From Neoscytalidium dimidiatum (lineage: Eukaryota; Ascomycota; Dothideomycetes; Botryosphaeriales; Botryosphaeriaceae), in NCBI GenBank assembly GCA_037367355.1, contig JAVSCG010000016.1, positions 1-20,000 on the forward strand: a stretch of 20,000 bases of DNA, in the 5' to 3' direction. The notes under the pieces were generated by a model. It did not search any database. It was given only the letters and a program-made list of their open reading frames with translations, and had not been told where the DNA came from. The translations under genes and the position numbers were made by a program. Below are positions 7,560 to 17,936 of the stretch, piece after piece. Position 1 is the first letter of the stretch. The number at the start of each line of letters is the position of its first letter.

Positions 7560-8600
7560 AGTTCTAGAAGGGATACGTAAAAAACGAGGTATATCCGTAT
7601 CGTTTCTAGTAATTTAAGGCGGAAATTAACTTTCCCGATTTTTTCTTCGATCCTAAATAGTCCTATTTTCTTAAAATCCAGCTTATTATTTAGCCGCCTT
7701 ATTCTAATATTTTTTCTAAGGAGGTAGACTTTGTCCCCCTTCTTTAGCTACGGTGCCTCCTAGTGCCGCTTATCGTAGTATTTACCTATTCGTAGAGCTA
7801 CGAATTCTAGGTCTAGGTATAACTATTCGTAGAGTACCTTTAGCTAGTCGGCTTTAAGGATTCCCTTTTAGGCTAGTAATTTACTCGGTATCGGTTCTTT
7901 ATAGGCCGATAGCTCGTAACCGTAATTAGCGTAGAACGGCGATTCTTATATTCTAATACCTTAGAGCTGTTATATCGCGAACTAGGCTGGGGTAGTAATT
8001 CTACCTAGTTATCACATCGTAGTTAAGATAATAGCGTAGGTATTACTCAGCGTCTAATTAGTCGTTATCTATCATCGTTCATTTGCGGATATACCGTAGT
8101 CGAGAGTCTATATTTCGCTCCGAGTTATTTAGTAAGAGTCTGCCAGAATCGTAATATAAATAGTCTGTCCCTATTCGATACGAGTTCTTCTAGTAATCCG
8201 TAGTTGCCGAGGATAGTTCTTAGAAACGTATATACGAGATCTTCCGCGTTTGCCTTCTTTAGGTATAGTAGGTAGTCTGCGCGTACTTCGTTATTCCTAT
8301 AATAACCAGTACTTAAATCGTCTTTAACTCAGTAAGTAGTTCTTCCGCTTAGGTAGGTCCGTAATAAAATCTAGCGAGATAGATTATTAAGGGCGACGAT
8401 ACCAGTAATAGCTAGAGTAGTCGGTAGAGATGCGTATCTCGCCGCCTTACTTCAATATAGAGGTCGCATTACGTAACTATCCGTTGACTATCCTTAGCCC
8501 TAGGAAGTAGTAATTTCTCGTAATCCTCTCGATCGTCTTCTTGGTTCCTTAATAACTATCGCTATGGGGCTCGTATATATTCTTTATAAGTTCCTCCGTA
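7560..8600 (-). other. integrase domain of the inner element (zinc finger and DDE core), degraded
   Basis: The zinc-finger region (about 8590-8440) reads IYEPHSDSYQGTKKTIERI with stops as Gln, then NCDLY in a shifted frame: one His and one Cys remain and the partners are Tyr. The core starts with intact ISLDFITDLP (8381-8352). The second acidic site reads ELVSNRDRLF (8190-8160), with Asn for Asp. The third site is scrambled by a frameshift near 8070; TNQTL is still seen. This region keeps more CA/TG than its surroundings. Confidence 0.75.
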
Positions 8601-8799
8601 GTTTACCGAGACGTGAGTGTCACCAAAAACAGTTGTTCTATCTACGTCTTTAGTTACTCGGGGTCGTTTTCTAGATTCCGATTTCTTATGCAGTGGCGTC
8701 TTCCGGCGTAGGCTTCTCGGATTTTACGATCGCTATTTTAGCTACGAGGCGTATCGCTAAGGCTACTAGCCTAGCCGGGGTAAGCGACCTATCGGGTTT

Positions 8800-9290
8800 C
8801 TCCTTTCTTCTATATATAGCGGAGATCTAGCGTTTATCGGGTATAAAAGACCCGTCTCCCTACTCTACTAGTATTACCGGTTATAGTTCTAGCTTCCCTT
8901 CTATATAGTCGGTTCTTCTACTCAGCGCGTCTACGCGGGCGTTTTCTAATCTCTTTCGGTAGGTGATCTTTATATCGTAGGACGCTAGTTCTTTAGCCTA
9001 CCTAACCTATCTTCGGTTTAGTTCTTTCGTAGTAGTAAAGTATAAGAGGTTCTTATAGTCGTAGTAGACTATAACCTAGTACTTAGCTTCTTCGAGGTAG
9101 TGTCTCTATTCTTTAAAAGCCGTAACGATAGCTAGGAGTTCTTTATCGTAGACGTCGTAGTTCCTTTCTAGACCTGTTATCTTTCGGGAATAATACGCGA
9201 TAGGATATAGTCTGCCTTACTCGTCTAGCTGGCTTAAAACTGCTCCGATAGCGTAGTCCGATACGTCGGTTTCTACCGTTATAGGTAGGT
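8800..9290 (-). other. RNase H domain of the inner element
   Basis: TDVSDYAIGAVLSQLDE (from about 9270), LYPIAYYSRK, DVYDKELLAIVTAFKE and YYDYKNLLYFTTTKELNRR are readable in order, followed by the connection to integrase (ARVDALSRR). In the third acidic motif, YSDHKNL became YYDYKNL, the expected RIP and codon changes around a retained Asp. Confidence 0.85.
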
Positions 9291-9299
9291 TAGGATAGA

Positions 9300-10250
9300 A
9301 TAGTCCTAAGACCGGTGCTTCTATAAATATTCGTTTTAATAATTCAAAAGCATTCTACTATCTTTCTCCCTATATAAATCTATATTCTTTTTTAGTTAAA
9401 TCTATAAGCGGAGCTAATACCTTCGTATAGTTTAGGATAAACTTCCGATAAAAGTTAGTAAAGCTAAGGAAGGATTATACTTTTTTAACGGTTTTCGGCG
9501 TAGGCCATTCTCTTATCGCGTCTAGTTTCTTCTCGTCTATGCTAATGTATCCTAGGGTAATAATAAACCCGAGGTACTTAGTCTTCTATATATACTATTC
9601 GCTCTTATTAGAGGCTATCCGGAGGTTCCGTTCCTCTAGTATCTATAGGACTTTATATACATACTCGGTATATTCTTTAAGCGTTTCCGAGTATATTAGG
9701 ATATCGTCTAGGTAGGCTAGTACGAATACGTCTAAATACGGTCGTAGTATATCGTTAACTAGGCTCTAGAACGTAGCCGGTGTATTAGTAAGTCTGAATA
9801 GCATTACCGTATACTCGTAATATCCGAATCTTATTCGGAAAGCCGTCTTCTATTCTTTACCTTCTTTTATCCGGACGAGGTAATAACCTTCCCTAAGGTC
9901 TAGCTTAGTAAAGTATTTAGCTTTTCTTAGTCTATTCTATAATTTATCGATGCGTAGTAACGGGTATCGGTTTTTCACCGTAATATCGTTTAATTATCTA
10001 TAGTCGATATAGAGGCGGAGCTTGCTATTTTTCTTAGGTACAAATAAGATAGGATATCCGGCCGGTAACGTAGAGGGTTAGATATATTCTCTTTCTAGGT
10101 TCGTTTTAAGATACTCCCTTAGTGCCTCGGCCTCGTTCTTAGAAAGAGAGTAGATAGGCTTAAACGCGGGCTACGTTTCTAGTAATAGGGGTATTTTATA
10201 GTCCTATAGCTTATACTTAGGTAATAATCCTTTACCTCTTTCTTAAAATA
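9300..10250 (-). other. reverse transcriptase domain of the inner element
   Basis: KTAFRIRFGYYEYTVMLFRL (about 9840-9780), TNTPATF and [13 protein letters not shown] are readable. The YLDD active site at 9714-9703 is unchanged; its codons contain no CA or TG to mutate. Stops elsewhere are TAG at Gln or Trp positions. Confidence 0.9.
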
Positions 10251-10575
10251 ATTCGGCGTATTTCTAGAATTCCGGGGGTACTTTCTCTAGTCCCGTAGTA
10301 TTTTTCGTTACGCGTATCTAGTTAAGGGTTCTGCCTAGCAGGCTATACCTCTCGTAGATCCTCTTCGGATAGTCTCCTCCGAGGGGCCGGGGAGTATCGA
10401 CTTCCGGGGTCCGTTTTCTAATCTATACTATAATTCGGCGTTCTTATTCTAAGCTGGGCTTAATATAGACGATATAAGCTTACTCTCCTCGTTTTTTTAT
10501 ACGTAGTAGGGTATTAAGGAATATCCTCTTAGCCTCTACCGGGTACTCTTTAGACGGCTCTAGCTCGTAGCCCTT

Positions 10576-10685
10576 TTAGCTCTAGCTCTCCGTCTCTAGC
10601 TCTCGGCTCTAGCTCCTTAGCTCTAGCTCTTAGCTCTAGCTCTCTAGCTCTAGCTCTTAGCTCGGGCTCTTTAGCTCTAGCTCTT
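10576..10685 (-). repeat. (AGAGCT)n-like repeat coding Glu/Leu-rich linker
   Basis: The plus strand repeats TAGCTC/TCTAGC units with small spacers. On the minus strand it encodes runs of Glu-Leu (KELELKSP, ELELES), between the protease and RT of the inner element. It probably came from GAGCTGGAGCTG-type repeats in which RIP changed TG to TA. Confidence 0.8.
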
Positions 10686-10739
10686 TTACTTCGAGGTTCG
10701 CGAGGTGTCGCTTATAGTTGTCTCCGGGAAACGTTATAG

Positions 10740-11080
10740 TTCCATCTTTCTAATATATATATACGGGTCGTAGGTTTTTAACTAGGGTATCCTAAGGACG
10801 ATGTCGTAGTTCGGGCTTATTATTACGTCTAGGTTAATTCGTTCTTTATAATCTCTAAGGGTTATTCGTATCTAACCGGTCTCGATCCTTACCTAACCCT
10901 TGCCGTATTCTATCGATAACCCGTCGAACGTGCTAAGTTCGTAGGGCCGTTTCTTAGGTTAGAATAGCAAGTCGTTCTTCCTAAGGAATTTAGGATCTAC
11001 GAAATTTCCTTACGCTCTACTATCGATTATTACTAACGTAGTAGTTCCTTCGATAGTAACTAGTACTTCTAGTAGTATTT
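10740..11080 (-). other. aspartic protease domain of the inner element, active site altered
   Basis: EGTTTLVIIDSRA (Asp codon 11024-11022) followed by a stop and GNFVDPKFL. The Gly of DSG reads Arg: AGT-GGA to AGT-AGA is a TG-to-TA change across the codon border. Downstream, LDVIISPNYDIVLG matches the second half of such proteases. Confidence 0.8.
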
Positions 11081-12040
11081 TAAGTTCTTCCTACTTACGA
11101 GATATTCCGTTCGATGTTAAGTATATAACCTAGTTAAGGGACCTTCGTATTAGCCCCTTCTAGGGTCCCTAGCTAGGGGAGCCATCTAGTTTTTTAACAT
11201 CTCGTAGCGTATATACTCGTCCTATTCTTCGACTAGGATCGGGGTATCCTTCTATTAAGTCTATCGCCCTTACTTAATCTTACGCCTCTAGTAGATTTAT
11301 CCGTTACGTACCTAGTACTAGAAGGTTAGTTTACTATATTTTTTATCGAGTACTTACTATAGGGTGCCGTGGTTCCGCGTAGCTATACCGTAACGGTAGA
11401 GGGTATAGACTATATTGCGTAGAGATATAAGGTCTTATTACTACTATATTCCCTAGGCCTCTCCTTTAAGCTAGGATGCTACCTTATCGGCCGTTTTTAA
11501 TAGCGATTCCTTCTAGGGGTGCCATACGTCGTTCTCGAAAAACCGTAAGCTAAGTTTTCCGTTCTTTATCTAGTACTATTACGGTAGTAGATCTATTCTC
11601 GATCCGGGGGTCTAGTAGATCGTAGGGATATAACCGGATTCGATATTCCTTATATCTCCGTATCGGTTTAGGTGCTCTACGATCCGGTTAAGTATAGCCT
11701 AGTCCTACTATTACTCGATAGTTCCTACCTCGCTAGATTCCGGTATACTATCGTATAGTTCTCCGGTTTCGCTATTTACGAGGTCTTCGTCGGCCGGGAA
11801 GTGTTTTTCGATGTCTTCCTCCGTAGCCTCTTCTGATTTTCGGAGTATTATATTAAGTCGTCGTAGCTTACTAGGGTACTACCCCGTAGCGTCCTTATCG
11901 CTCTAGTAGATAGTGTAATCGTCGTCGTAGTACGCTATCTAGCTTAGGACTATATAGTCTACTATTCTTATAGCGGCGATTTCCCGTAGCGCCTCCTATC
12001 CCTAGATAGCTGCCGCTACTTCCCGTAACTCTTTCTTCGA

Positions 12041-12082
12041 GTATTTATGCCCTGCGCTCTATTTGTCTCTATATTAGATATA
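12041..12082 (-). other. Gag zinc knuckle, all three Cys converted to Tyr
   Basis: YI-stop-YRDK-stop-SAGHKYSKKEL matches the C-x2-C...GH-x-C knuckle of many Ty3/gypsy Gags. Each Cys codon TGC/TGT became TAC/TAT, and the His (CAT at 12049-12047) remains. Confidence 0.8.
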
Positions 12083-13110
12083 TAGTCCTTTCTTATAGAG
12101 CTCTTTTTCTTTCTTACTCTATTCCCTTTTCTTGCCCCTATTATTGCCGTTCTGCTTTTTCTTACTTTTATCCCGACGGACTATATTATCTATTTCTATA
12201 GCGTCCCCTCCTTTCTAGGTGTAGCGAGGCCTAGCTTGCCTCGAGGTATTAGCGTTATACCCTTTCTTATCGAACTACCTCTCTATACGACGCTTGTCTA
12301 TAAGTAGGGCTAGCTTAATTATATCGTTAAGGGTTTCTAGTTCCTCGTAGTACGTTATAGCTTCTTTAATTTCGTCCCTCAGCCCTTAGTAGTAGAAGGT
12401 GCGTAGCGTAAGGTCAGAGTGCCTATCTACGAGGTATACTGCGTCTTAGAATTTAGCTGTATAGTCCTATACCGTTCCTTTCTATTTTAGACTTATAAGG
12501 GTCCTAGTAGCTAGACGGTTCTCGTTAACGCCGCTAAAGGCTGCCTTAAGCTGCTTCGTAAAGTTTCGGTAGTCGCTAAAGATTATCGAGGTTGCTTCGG
12601 ACTATAGATATACGGGTTTCTCCTAGTACTTCCGCTTAAAAGGTCGGAACTATTATTCCGCCAATCCTCTAAGGTAGGTACTGGCGTATAGGACTTATTC
12701 GGTGGGGCCGGCGAAGTTGCCGTATATAAAGTGTATGTAGTTATTTAGCTACGTAATAAAGGCTTAGGTCTTCTTTTAGTCTCCGTAGTATAGGTCTAGC
12801 TTTGGGACCTTAACCTTAGTAGCCGGTAGTAGAGCTAGTACCTAGGTAAGCTAGATACGCAGGATTACGTTTTCGTTTCGAAGTTCTAGGATTATATTAA
12901 GCAGCTCCTCGTTAGTCGGCATATTAGGGTGTTGGTTTTCTACTACCGTACTATATTGCGGCGGTTACTACGAGCCCGAGATATTCTACGCCTCTTATGC
13001 GTGCTTACTATTAGGTGCGTCCGCTATAATAGCTAATGCTATTAGTACTTCTTAGGGTAAGGGAATACTTTCTATTTTCTAATTAAATCGCTTTCTTTCC
13101 TATAAGGATA

Positions 13111-13120
13111 GTAGTTAAAG
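13111..13120 (-). other. primer-binding site of the inner element, self-priming type
   Basis: The minus strand just inside the 5' LTR reads CTTTAACTAC, the RIPped form of CTTTGACCAC found at 1577-1568. Its TTAACTAC core is complementary to GTAGTTAA (13308-13301, minus strand) inside the LTR. Confidence 0.7.
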
Positions 13121-13806
13121 TATAACGACGGGGCCTCTACTACTAGGCTTCGGAGTTACCTAGTAGGTTCGGGTTTATCGAAGGGTTTACCTTAAAGACG
13201 AGGAAAGGGGAGCGATAATAGAATAAGAAGTTACGGGATATAGGAGTTCGATAGGCCTTATTACCTCTAAGTTAATATAGTATCGAATTAGAACTTTAAG
13301 TTAACTACGAGGGTTAAAGTACTATCTAACGAGTATGTCTATATACTATAGGAAAGCTATAGCAATCTAGAGATTATAGTATTAGATTAGAGCCTTAGAT
13401 TAGAGGTTTAGATTAGTTCTAATCTCGTATAGGTCCTAGGTTTCGTAACTCGGTATTAGCTACCGAGAATGAATCACCTACTAGTACTAGCGGACGATAT
13501 TACCGCTATACTCTTATCCTTATCGGCTTTCCTAATTCCCGCCCGTACGGTCCTTCGTCCCCTGCGGCTCTACGTTAGCCCGTACCCCTTTTCCTAGTCG
13601 TTGCGCCCGTGGGCGTCCTTTCCGTACGGGCAGTCGTTATTGCCTACTAGCGTTCCCGTGCGTACCGTTATCCCGTATTCCTAGTCTTCCCGTACGGGCT
13701 TAAGGAGTGCGGCTCTACTATACGTAGGCTTCTTAGGGCCTTGCGGCTCTTTTTCCCGTACGGGCTCGCGGCCCTCGCGGCTATAAAGCCCGTAGGGTTC
13801 GTAATA
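13121..13806 (-). repeat. 5' LTR of the inner element, 686 bp
   Basis: It begins (minus strand) TATTACGAACCC and ends CGTCGTTATA; the ends were TG...CA before RIP. It holds several copies of the palindrome CCCGTACGGG (for example 13689-13698 and 13755-13764) in the U3-side half, GATTAG repeats (13380-13420) just upstream of TATATA (13345-13340), and the PBS-complementary segment 37 bases further on. It matches 5843-6501. Confidence 0.93.
13301..13345 (-). promoter_or_regulatory. core promoter and predicted transcript start of the inner LTR
   Basis: TATATA at 13345-13340, with GTAGTTAA at 13308-13301. The spacing (37) is almost the same as in the unrelated-length 385-bp LTR (38), and both share a GTCTATATAC-type TATA context on the plus strand. 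The transcript start is inferred about 25-32 nt below the TATA box. Confidence 0.6.
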
Positions 13807-13811
13807 ATTAA
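13807..13811. repeat. target-site duplication ATTAA (right)
   Basis: Identical to 5838-5842 and directly abutting the LTR end at 13806. Confidence 0.9.
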
Positions 13812-16661
13812 GGGGCTTCGCGATAGATAAGTAGTTCTATATAAAGCGTCTATAGAAGTTAGTAAAGCCTAAAAATACTTAAACGCCTCGATACGAGGTA
13901 GGCTCCGGCTATTCTTAAATAGTCCTAACGCGTTCCTAGTCTATAGTAATATTCTAGGGGGTTACGATAAATCCTAGAAACTTAGCCCTAGTAGTATAGA
14001 AGGTATATTTAGATAACTTAGCGTATAAGTTCTAATTACGGAGGCGTTATAGTACTACGCGTATATATTATACGTATTCCTCTTTATTCTTTAAGTAGAT
14101 AAGGATGTCGTTTAGATAGACGACGTAGATAATATCTACGAGGCTGCCTAGCGCTTAATAAATATAGCTTTAAAAGATAGCGGGCGCGTTAGCTAGGCTA
14201 AAGAGTATAACGAGGTATTTAAAGAGGTTGTAGCGCGTCTTAAATACGGTTTTCTACTCGTTACTCTTATAGATGCGGATTCTATAATAGGCGTTACGTA
14301 GGTCGAGTTTAGTAAAGACTTTCGTATAAGATATACGGTCTAATAGTTTACTAATAAGGGGTAAAAGATAGCGATTCTTAATTATAACCTTATTAAGGCC
14401 CCTATAATTAATATATAGCTATATAGTCCCGTTAGGCTTAGAGACGAAGAGGATAGGCGCGCTAGTAGGGGACTTACTAGGCCTAATCTAGCTCTTTTTA
14501 AGAGCCTTATCTAGGTACTTTCGAAGAATCTAAAGCTCGCGGGGCGATAGATTATAGATAGATATTTACGAAGGAGAAGTTCTATCTAGTAATTTAATAG
14601 CGTGGTTATACTTAGTATTAGGGATGAGTACGCTAGCTAACTCGTCTAAAAAGACGTCTAAAAGGTCCGCGTAATACGAAGGTAACTACTTAGTAGGAGT
14701 ACTTACCGCGGCTACTATAAGGGATACTCTAATAGGGCTAAGACTAGAGTACGTATCGTATACGAGGGCCGCGCGGCGCGCGGCCGCGTACTCCGTAAGC
14801 GTCGCTTAAGGTACTAGAAGGTACTCTAAGTTTTAGTTACCTCCGCCCTATATTTCTAGGACGTCCTCCGGGGTAAGTATCGGTTTCTAATAGAGATAAT
14901 ATACTTTCTCGCCTTTCTTAAGGTCGGCAAGGAAGTCTTCGGGCGTCTATAGATAGATATACCGGAAAGGGTTATTAGACTAAGTAAAGATACCGGTTAA
15001 GAAGTTAAATAACGGCCCTACGTTTCTAAACTAGTTTATACCTAGAATAGTATCGAAGCCGGTAATATTAGCGCCCTAGAAGGGTAGCGCTTTAGTCGTA
15101 CGCTACTTACCGGTACTATTAGTAACCGTTATCGAAAGTCGGTAGTAGTTATACGTAGTAACTAGGGTATTATTTACCGCGCTTACGTCGAGCTTAAGAG
15201 TTAGGTTCGAGAGGAGTACTTATACTCTTCGAACGATATATTAGGCTATTAGGTTTATTATAGAACCCGTATTTAGTAAGGCCTTTAGAGTATATACCCC
15301 GTTAGGTAAGTATACGAGAATATTAGTAACGATTCTTAAGTTAGAGCCGTTATTATACGGTTCTAGTGGTAGCTAGTCTAGGGCGGCTACTAGAGCCTTT
15401 CTTTTCCCGTATCGCCGTTCTTTCTAGTAGCGTTAACTCGCTAGTTACTCTTCCCGTAGGAGTCTCCTCCTTTATAGGGATAAGTGCGTCCTTTATACGA
15501 GGAGCCTACGGTAGGAGCGCGCTTAGGCTCCGTAGAGCTAGCGCTTTAGGTAAGACCTCTCGACCGGTACTTACCGCGGCCCTAGAAAGCGGACTTACTA
15601 TTCTAGTTAGACTCGCTCGAAGCTACGTTACTATAGGCGCGCTTATAAGTCGAGTAGTCCTTTTTAGGCAGACTATTAGCGTCTCTTACGAGAGCCTAGA
15701 GGTCTATAATAGACTTAAGACGCGAGATAACTTTATAGAAGTCCTTAAGCGTCGTTACGTTATATAAGTAGTTGCCCTAAAGAAGCTCCTTACGGTAGGC
15801 GTCCGAAAGACGCGAGTAGTAGAAGTCTATTAGAAGTACTTCGTTAAGAATCTCGTACGAAAGCTACTTTATTAGACTTTTCGAGTCAAGCGTCTGAAGT
15901 ACCTATCTTAACTGTAGTGCGTATCTCCCCTAGAAATTTAGGGTATTATCGAACCTATATATAGCGGGGTCTTTAATAATATCCTAAATAATACGAATAA
16001 ACTTATTATATAGAAGGTCGCCCTTTTTACTATCCTCTAACCGCTAGTATACGGGGTTAGTAAAGTTAGTATACTTTTTAAGGCTACGAAGGGTCTAGCG
16101 GGTTCGCTCTATATAGTTATAATTACTTATATATATAAGGGCGAAGATATTTTAGACCTTACGGTTCTAAGCCTCGAAGGCGGACTATATTACCGTCTTT
16201 AAAATAGGTGTTTAGTATTTCTATAGGCGCTCGTATACCTTATTAAAGGTGCGTATCGCTTCGAATACGCTAGGGGTATAAGTCGCCTACGTGTCGGATT
16301 CGGGTAGCTTACGGCGTATAAGTATAATACGATTCTATAAAGCGTCGATTATTTAGTTCGACTATTAAATTTCTTCTATAGTAACGCCTAGGTTCGTATT
16401 AAGGAGCCTATCTAGTTTAGCTTATAGTTACTCGATACGTTTTTTACGACTTAGGGGTTCGTTAGTAGCCCTCTCTACGTTACTTTCGGTTATTAGATCT
16501 ACTCTAGGAGTAAGGGTACTAGAGGGGGTACTATCCGTAGAGTTCTCGCCCGCTATACGTAAGGTATTCGTAAGGGTGCGTGCTACCAGTGCGAGGAGGG
16601 CGCGTCGACTATCTTAAACCGGCTATTTAAGAAGAAGGATTCGAATATAAGGACTAGATAT
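13812..16661 (-). pseudogene. gag-pol: outer element gag, protease and first part of RT
   Basis: A likely start is ATA at 16661 (former ATG), then SSPYIRILLLK, DSRRALLALVARTLTNTLRI, STPSSTLTPRVDLITESN and a helical N-terminal region. Gag continues through EAIRTFNKVYERL (about 16265) and DPAIYRFDNTLNFQGRY to LYNVTTLKDFYKVISRL (about 15765-15715). No zinc knuckle was found. The protease shows KALLNTGSIINLIA (about 15285-15245), with Asn where the catalytic Asp should be. RT shows VVYLNDILIY (14118-14107 for YLND, normally YLDD), then LGFTNFYRRF and SIAKPL just before the insertion. The pol frame is continuous with 5842 once the inner element and one ATTAA are removed. A GC-rich near-palindrome (14763-14785) is probably just CA/TG-free sequence spared by RIP. 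Confidence 0.8.
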
Positions 16662-16865
16662 AAATAGAGAGTTTAAGGATAGTATAAGAGGGTCTCTATT
16701 AGATAATAGACGAATTCTTAGGGGATTCGAGGGGCCCGTTAGGCGGGACTTATATAGCGGCGGTAAGCAGGTTCGTTAGCACCGGCCTAGGCCGCAGAAC
16801 CGTTATAGAAGCCGATAGCTCCTCGTATATAAGTAGTAGGGAGTCCTATATTCGGAGTCCTTATA
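16662..16865. other. leader of the outer element; no gene, partial RIP escape
   Basis: This is upstream of the outer gag on the minus strand. CTATATAAG (about 16760-16750, minus strand) could be a TATA box. The stretch 16765-16800 keeps several CA dinucleotides. No copy is visible near 3117-3480, so I cannot show that it belongs to an LTR. The right end abuts the fragment of another element. Confidence 0.4.
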
Positions 16866-17495
16866 GAGGTCCTAAATTCGAAGGGCGGCCTTCTACTCCT
16901 CGTTTTTACTACTAAAGGCTTGTCTAATTACGTCGGCGAAGCGATTATAGTTAGCGAATAAGCTACTAGTTTCCGTACGTAGAATAACCGAGCGGAAGTC
17001 CTTTCGATAGGGTTTAAACTATCGTACTACGTTACCTCGAAGGTAGGTTCCTATAAAGCGGATCCTTTCCTCGTCGTCCTTAAATAATATTTTATAGAAC
17101 TCGAAGTAGTTCTCTAACTAGGCTAAGAAATCGTTAAGCTTACGCCGATCTCTATTATAGGTATTAGGGGTCTTAATCTTTAGCTTAGTATCGTATCGGA
17201 TCGGTTCTAGTAGTACGGAGGTAGCTAGGGTAGAAGGCCGTATAGTACGGTTAACGGTAAAGGCTTATCCTTAAATAAAATACTCTAGAAGGACTTAACT
17301 ATAGTCGTCGCTAGCGTCCTCTAGTACTCTAGATCCGTTAATTACTCGACTTAAGGAGACTATACCCGAGGAATAGGCTTCCGAAATAAGTAGTCTTATA
17401 TTAAGGGCTAGGTTTCTAGGGATTAAGGGACGGATTAACTAAAGCTAATCCTTCTCCGTCGGGAGGTTATTCCTAATTTCGGTCTAGGATATTAT
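16866..17495 (-). pseudogene. gag: gag, N-terminal part, RIPped
   Basis: Counterpart of the gag at 1522-897. The start ATG is now ATA (17495-17493). Gln and Trp codons read TAA or TAG, for example in the NDFLAQLENYF region near 17120. Truncated at the left by the fragment boundary. Confidence 0.85.
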
Positions 17496-17541
17496 AGTTA
17501 GTAGTTTTTAGGGTAGGATTACCTCCGGTACCTATAAAAAA

Positions 17542-17551
17542 GTAGTTAAAG
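17542..17551 (-). other. primer-binding site, RIPped
   Basis: CTTTAACTAC on the minus strand, matching CTTTGACCAC at 1577-1568 with two transitions. It is still complementary to GTAGTTAA at 17685-17678 in the LTR, because both partners changed the same way. Confidence 0.65.
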
Positions 17552-17936
17552 TATTACGCCGAAACTCTTTTTAGAGGAGTTAAGGCGCGTCGTTAGGTAG
17601 CTTAGGCTTTCTAGGGGCCGATATAGTAGTAGGTAGGGGAGGTTCGTATAATAGTAAGATAGGAATTAATTAATAAGTTAACTACGAGGGTCCTAACTAC
17701 GATAAATAAGTATAGTCTATATATATAGAGTAATCGGTACGATTAGTAGTAATCTATAATATTAACCTACTAATTAGTACTAATTAGTAGTCTAAGCTTT
17801 ATTAAGCGAGTATATAGTAGTCTAGTATATTAGTATCGGTAGATATTCTACCGAGTTAGGCCCCGAGTTAGTTATATAGGCGGTAAGTAGTCGTAGGGTT
17901 TCGTTATCCGCCTTTCTAGGTGACTATACCGTAATA
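17552..17936 (-). repeat. 5' LTR, 385 bp, RIPped copy
   Basis: Starts TATTACGCC and ends ACCGTAATA, the TG-to-TA and CA-to-TA versions of the termini at 1578 and 1962. It has exactly the same length. GATC motifs became GATT or AATC, and the TATA region is kept. Confidence 0.92.

Larger units (their letters stand above)
7301..12922 (-). pseudogene. gag-pol: inner element gag-pol, RIP-inactivated
   Basis: ATG 12922 survives RIP and opens MPTNEELLNIILELRNENV. Gag core motifs HFIYGNFAGPTEQ and TYLRGLAE lie about 12760-12660. A CCHC-type knuckle at 12082-12041 has its three Cys turned into Tyr. Protease (about 11080-10740) shows LVIIDSRA-stop-GNFV, where DSGA is expected. A Glu/Leu repeat linker (10685-10576) precedes RT (about 10250-9300), which still has YLDD. 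RNase H (about 9290-8800) starts TDVSDYAIGA. Integrase (about 8600-7560) and chromodomain (about 7480-7345) follow, with a TAA at 7303-7301. Stops are overwhelmingly TAG/TAA at former Gln or Trp; at least two indel frameshifts lie in integrase. The product would have been the particle and the copying and integrating enzymes. Confidence 0.9.
5843..13806 (-). mobile_element. complete Ty3/gypsy chromovirus nested in the outer element, RIPped
   Basis: The element is 7,964 bp. On the minus strand it runs 5' LTR (13806-13121), PBS (13120-13111), gag from an intact ATG at 12922, PR, RT, RNase H, IN and chromodomain to about 7301, then an oppositely oriented extra gene (6603-7353), a polypurine tract (6512-6502) and the 3' LTR (6501-5843). 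A perfect 5-bp duplication flanks it, and the host RT frame is continuous once it is removed. Both LTRs began TGTTACG before RIP, like the 385-bp LTR family. Confidence 0.93.
3481..16865 (-). mobile_element. outer Ty3/gypsy element with chromodomain, RIPped and split by the inner element
   Basis: Minus-strand order from right to left: gag (about 16661-15366), protease (about 15270), RT (14580-13812), then after the 8-kb insertion the rest of RT (5837-5663), RNase H, integrase and chromodomain (to 3485). The order PR-RT-RH-IN and the terminal chromodomain define a chromovirus-type Metaviridae element. LTRs were not found at either end. The right end stops at the junction with a fragment of another element near 16865. 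Throughout, CA/TG are nearly absent and most stops are TAG/TAA at former Gln or Trp positions. Confidence 0.88.
16866..17936 (-). mobile_element. RIPped 5' fragment of the element seen at 1-1962
   Basis: It aligns colinearly with about 897-1962 (t901 with t16870), with only a few bases of indel over 1 kb. Differences are almost all G-to-A or C-to-T relative to 901-1962, mostly at TG or CA. Its LTR end at 17936 abuts RNase H sequence of another element. Left of 16866 the similarity stops abruptly, so the rest of the element has been lost or was never there. Confidence 0.92.

Noticed and set aside
10576..10685. CRISPR-like array
   Set aside because: Repeat units are about 6 bp with no spacers of constant length; it is a coding microsatellite in a eukaryotic element.
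14763..14785. GC-rich near-palindrome as a functional hairpin
   Set aside because: The centre does not match exactly and it lies in degraded coding sequence; GC blocks without CA/TG are simply spared by RIP.
15366..15767. 133-codon open frame on the plus strand
   Set aside because: The minus strand here encodes the end of outer-element Gag and the linker to protease, with RIP-type stops only. The plus frame is its shadow, kept open because RIP removed few relevant codons.
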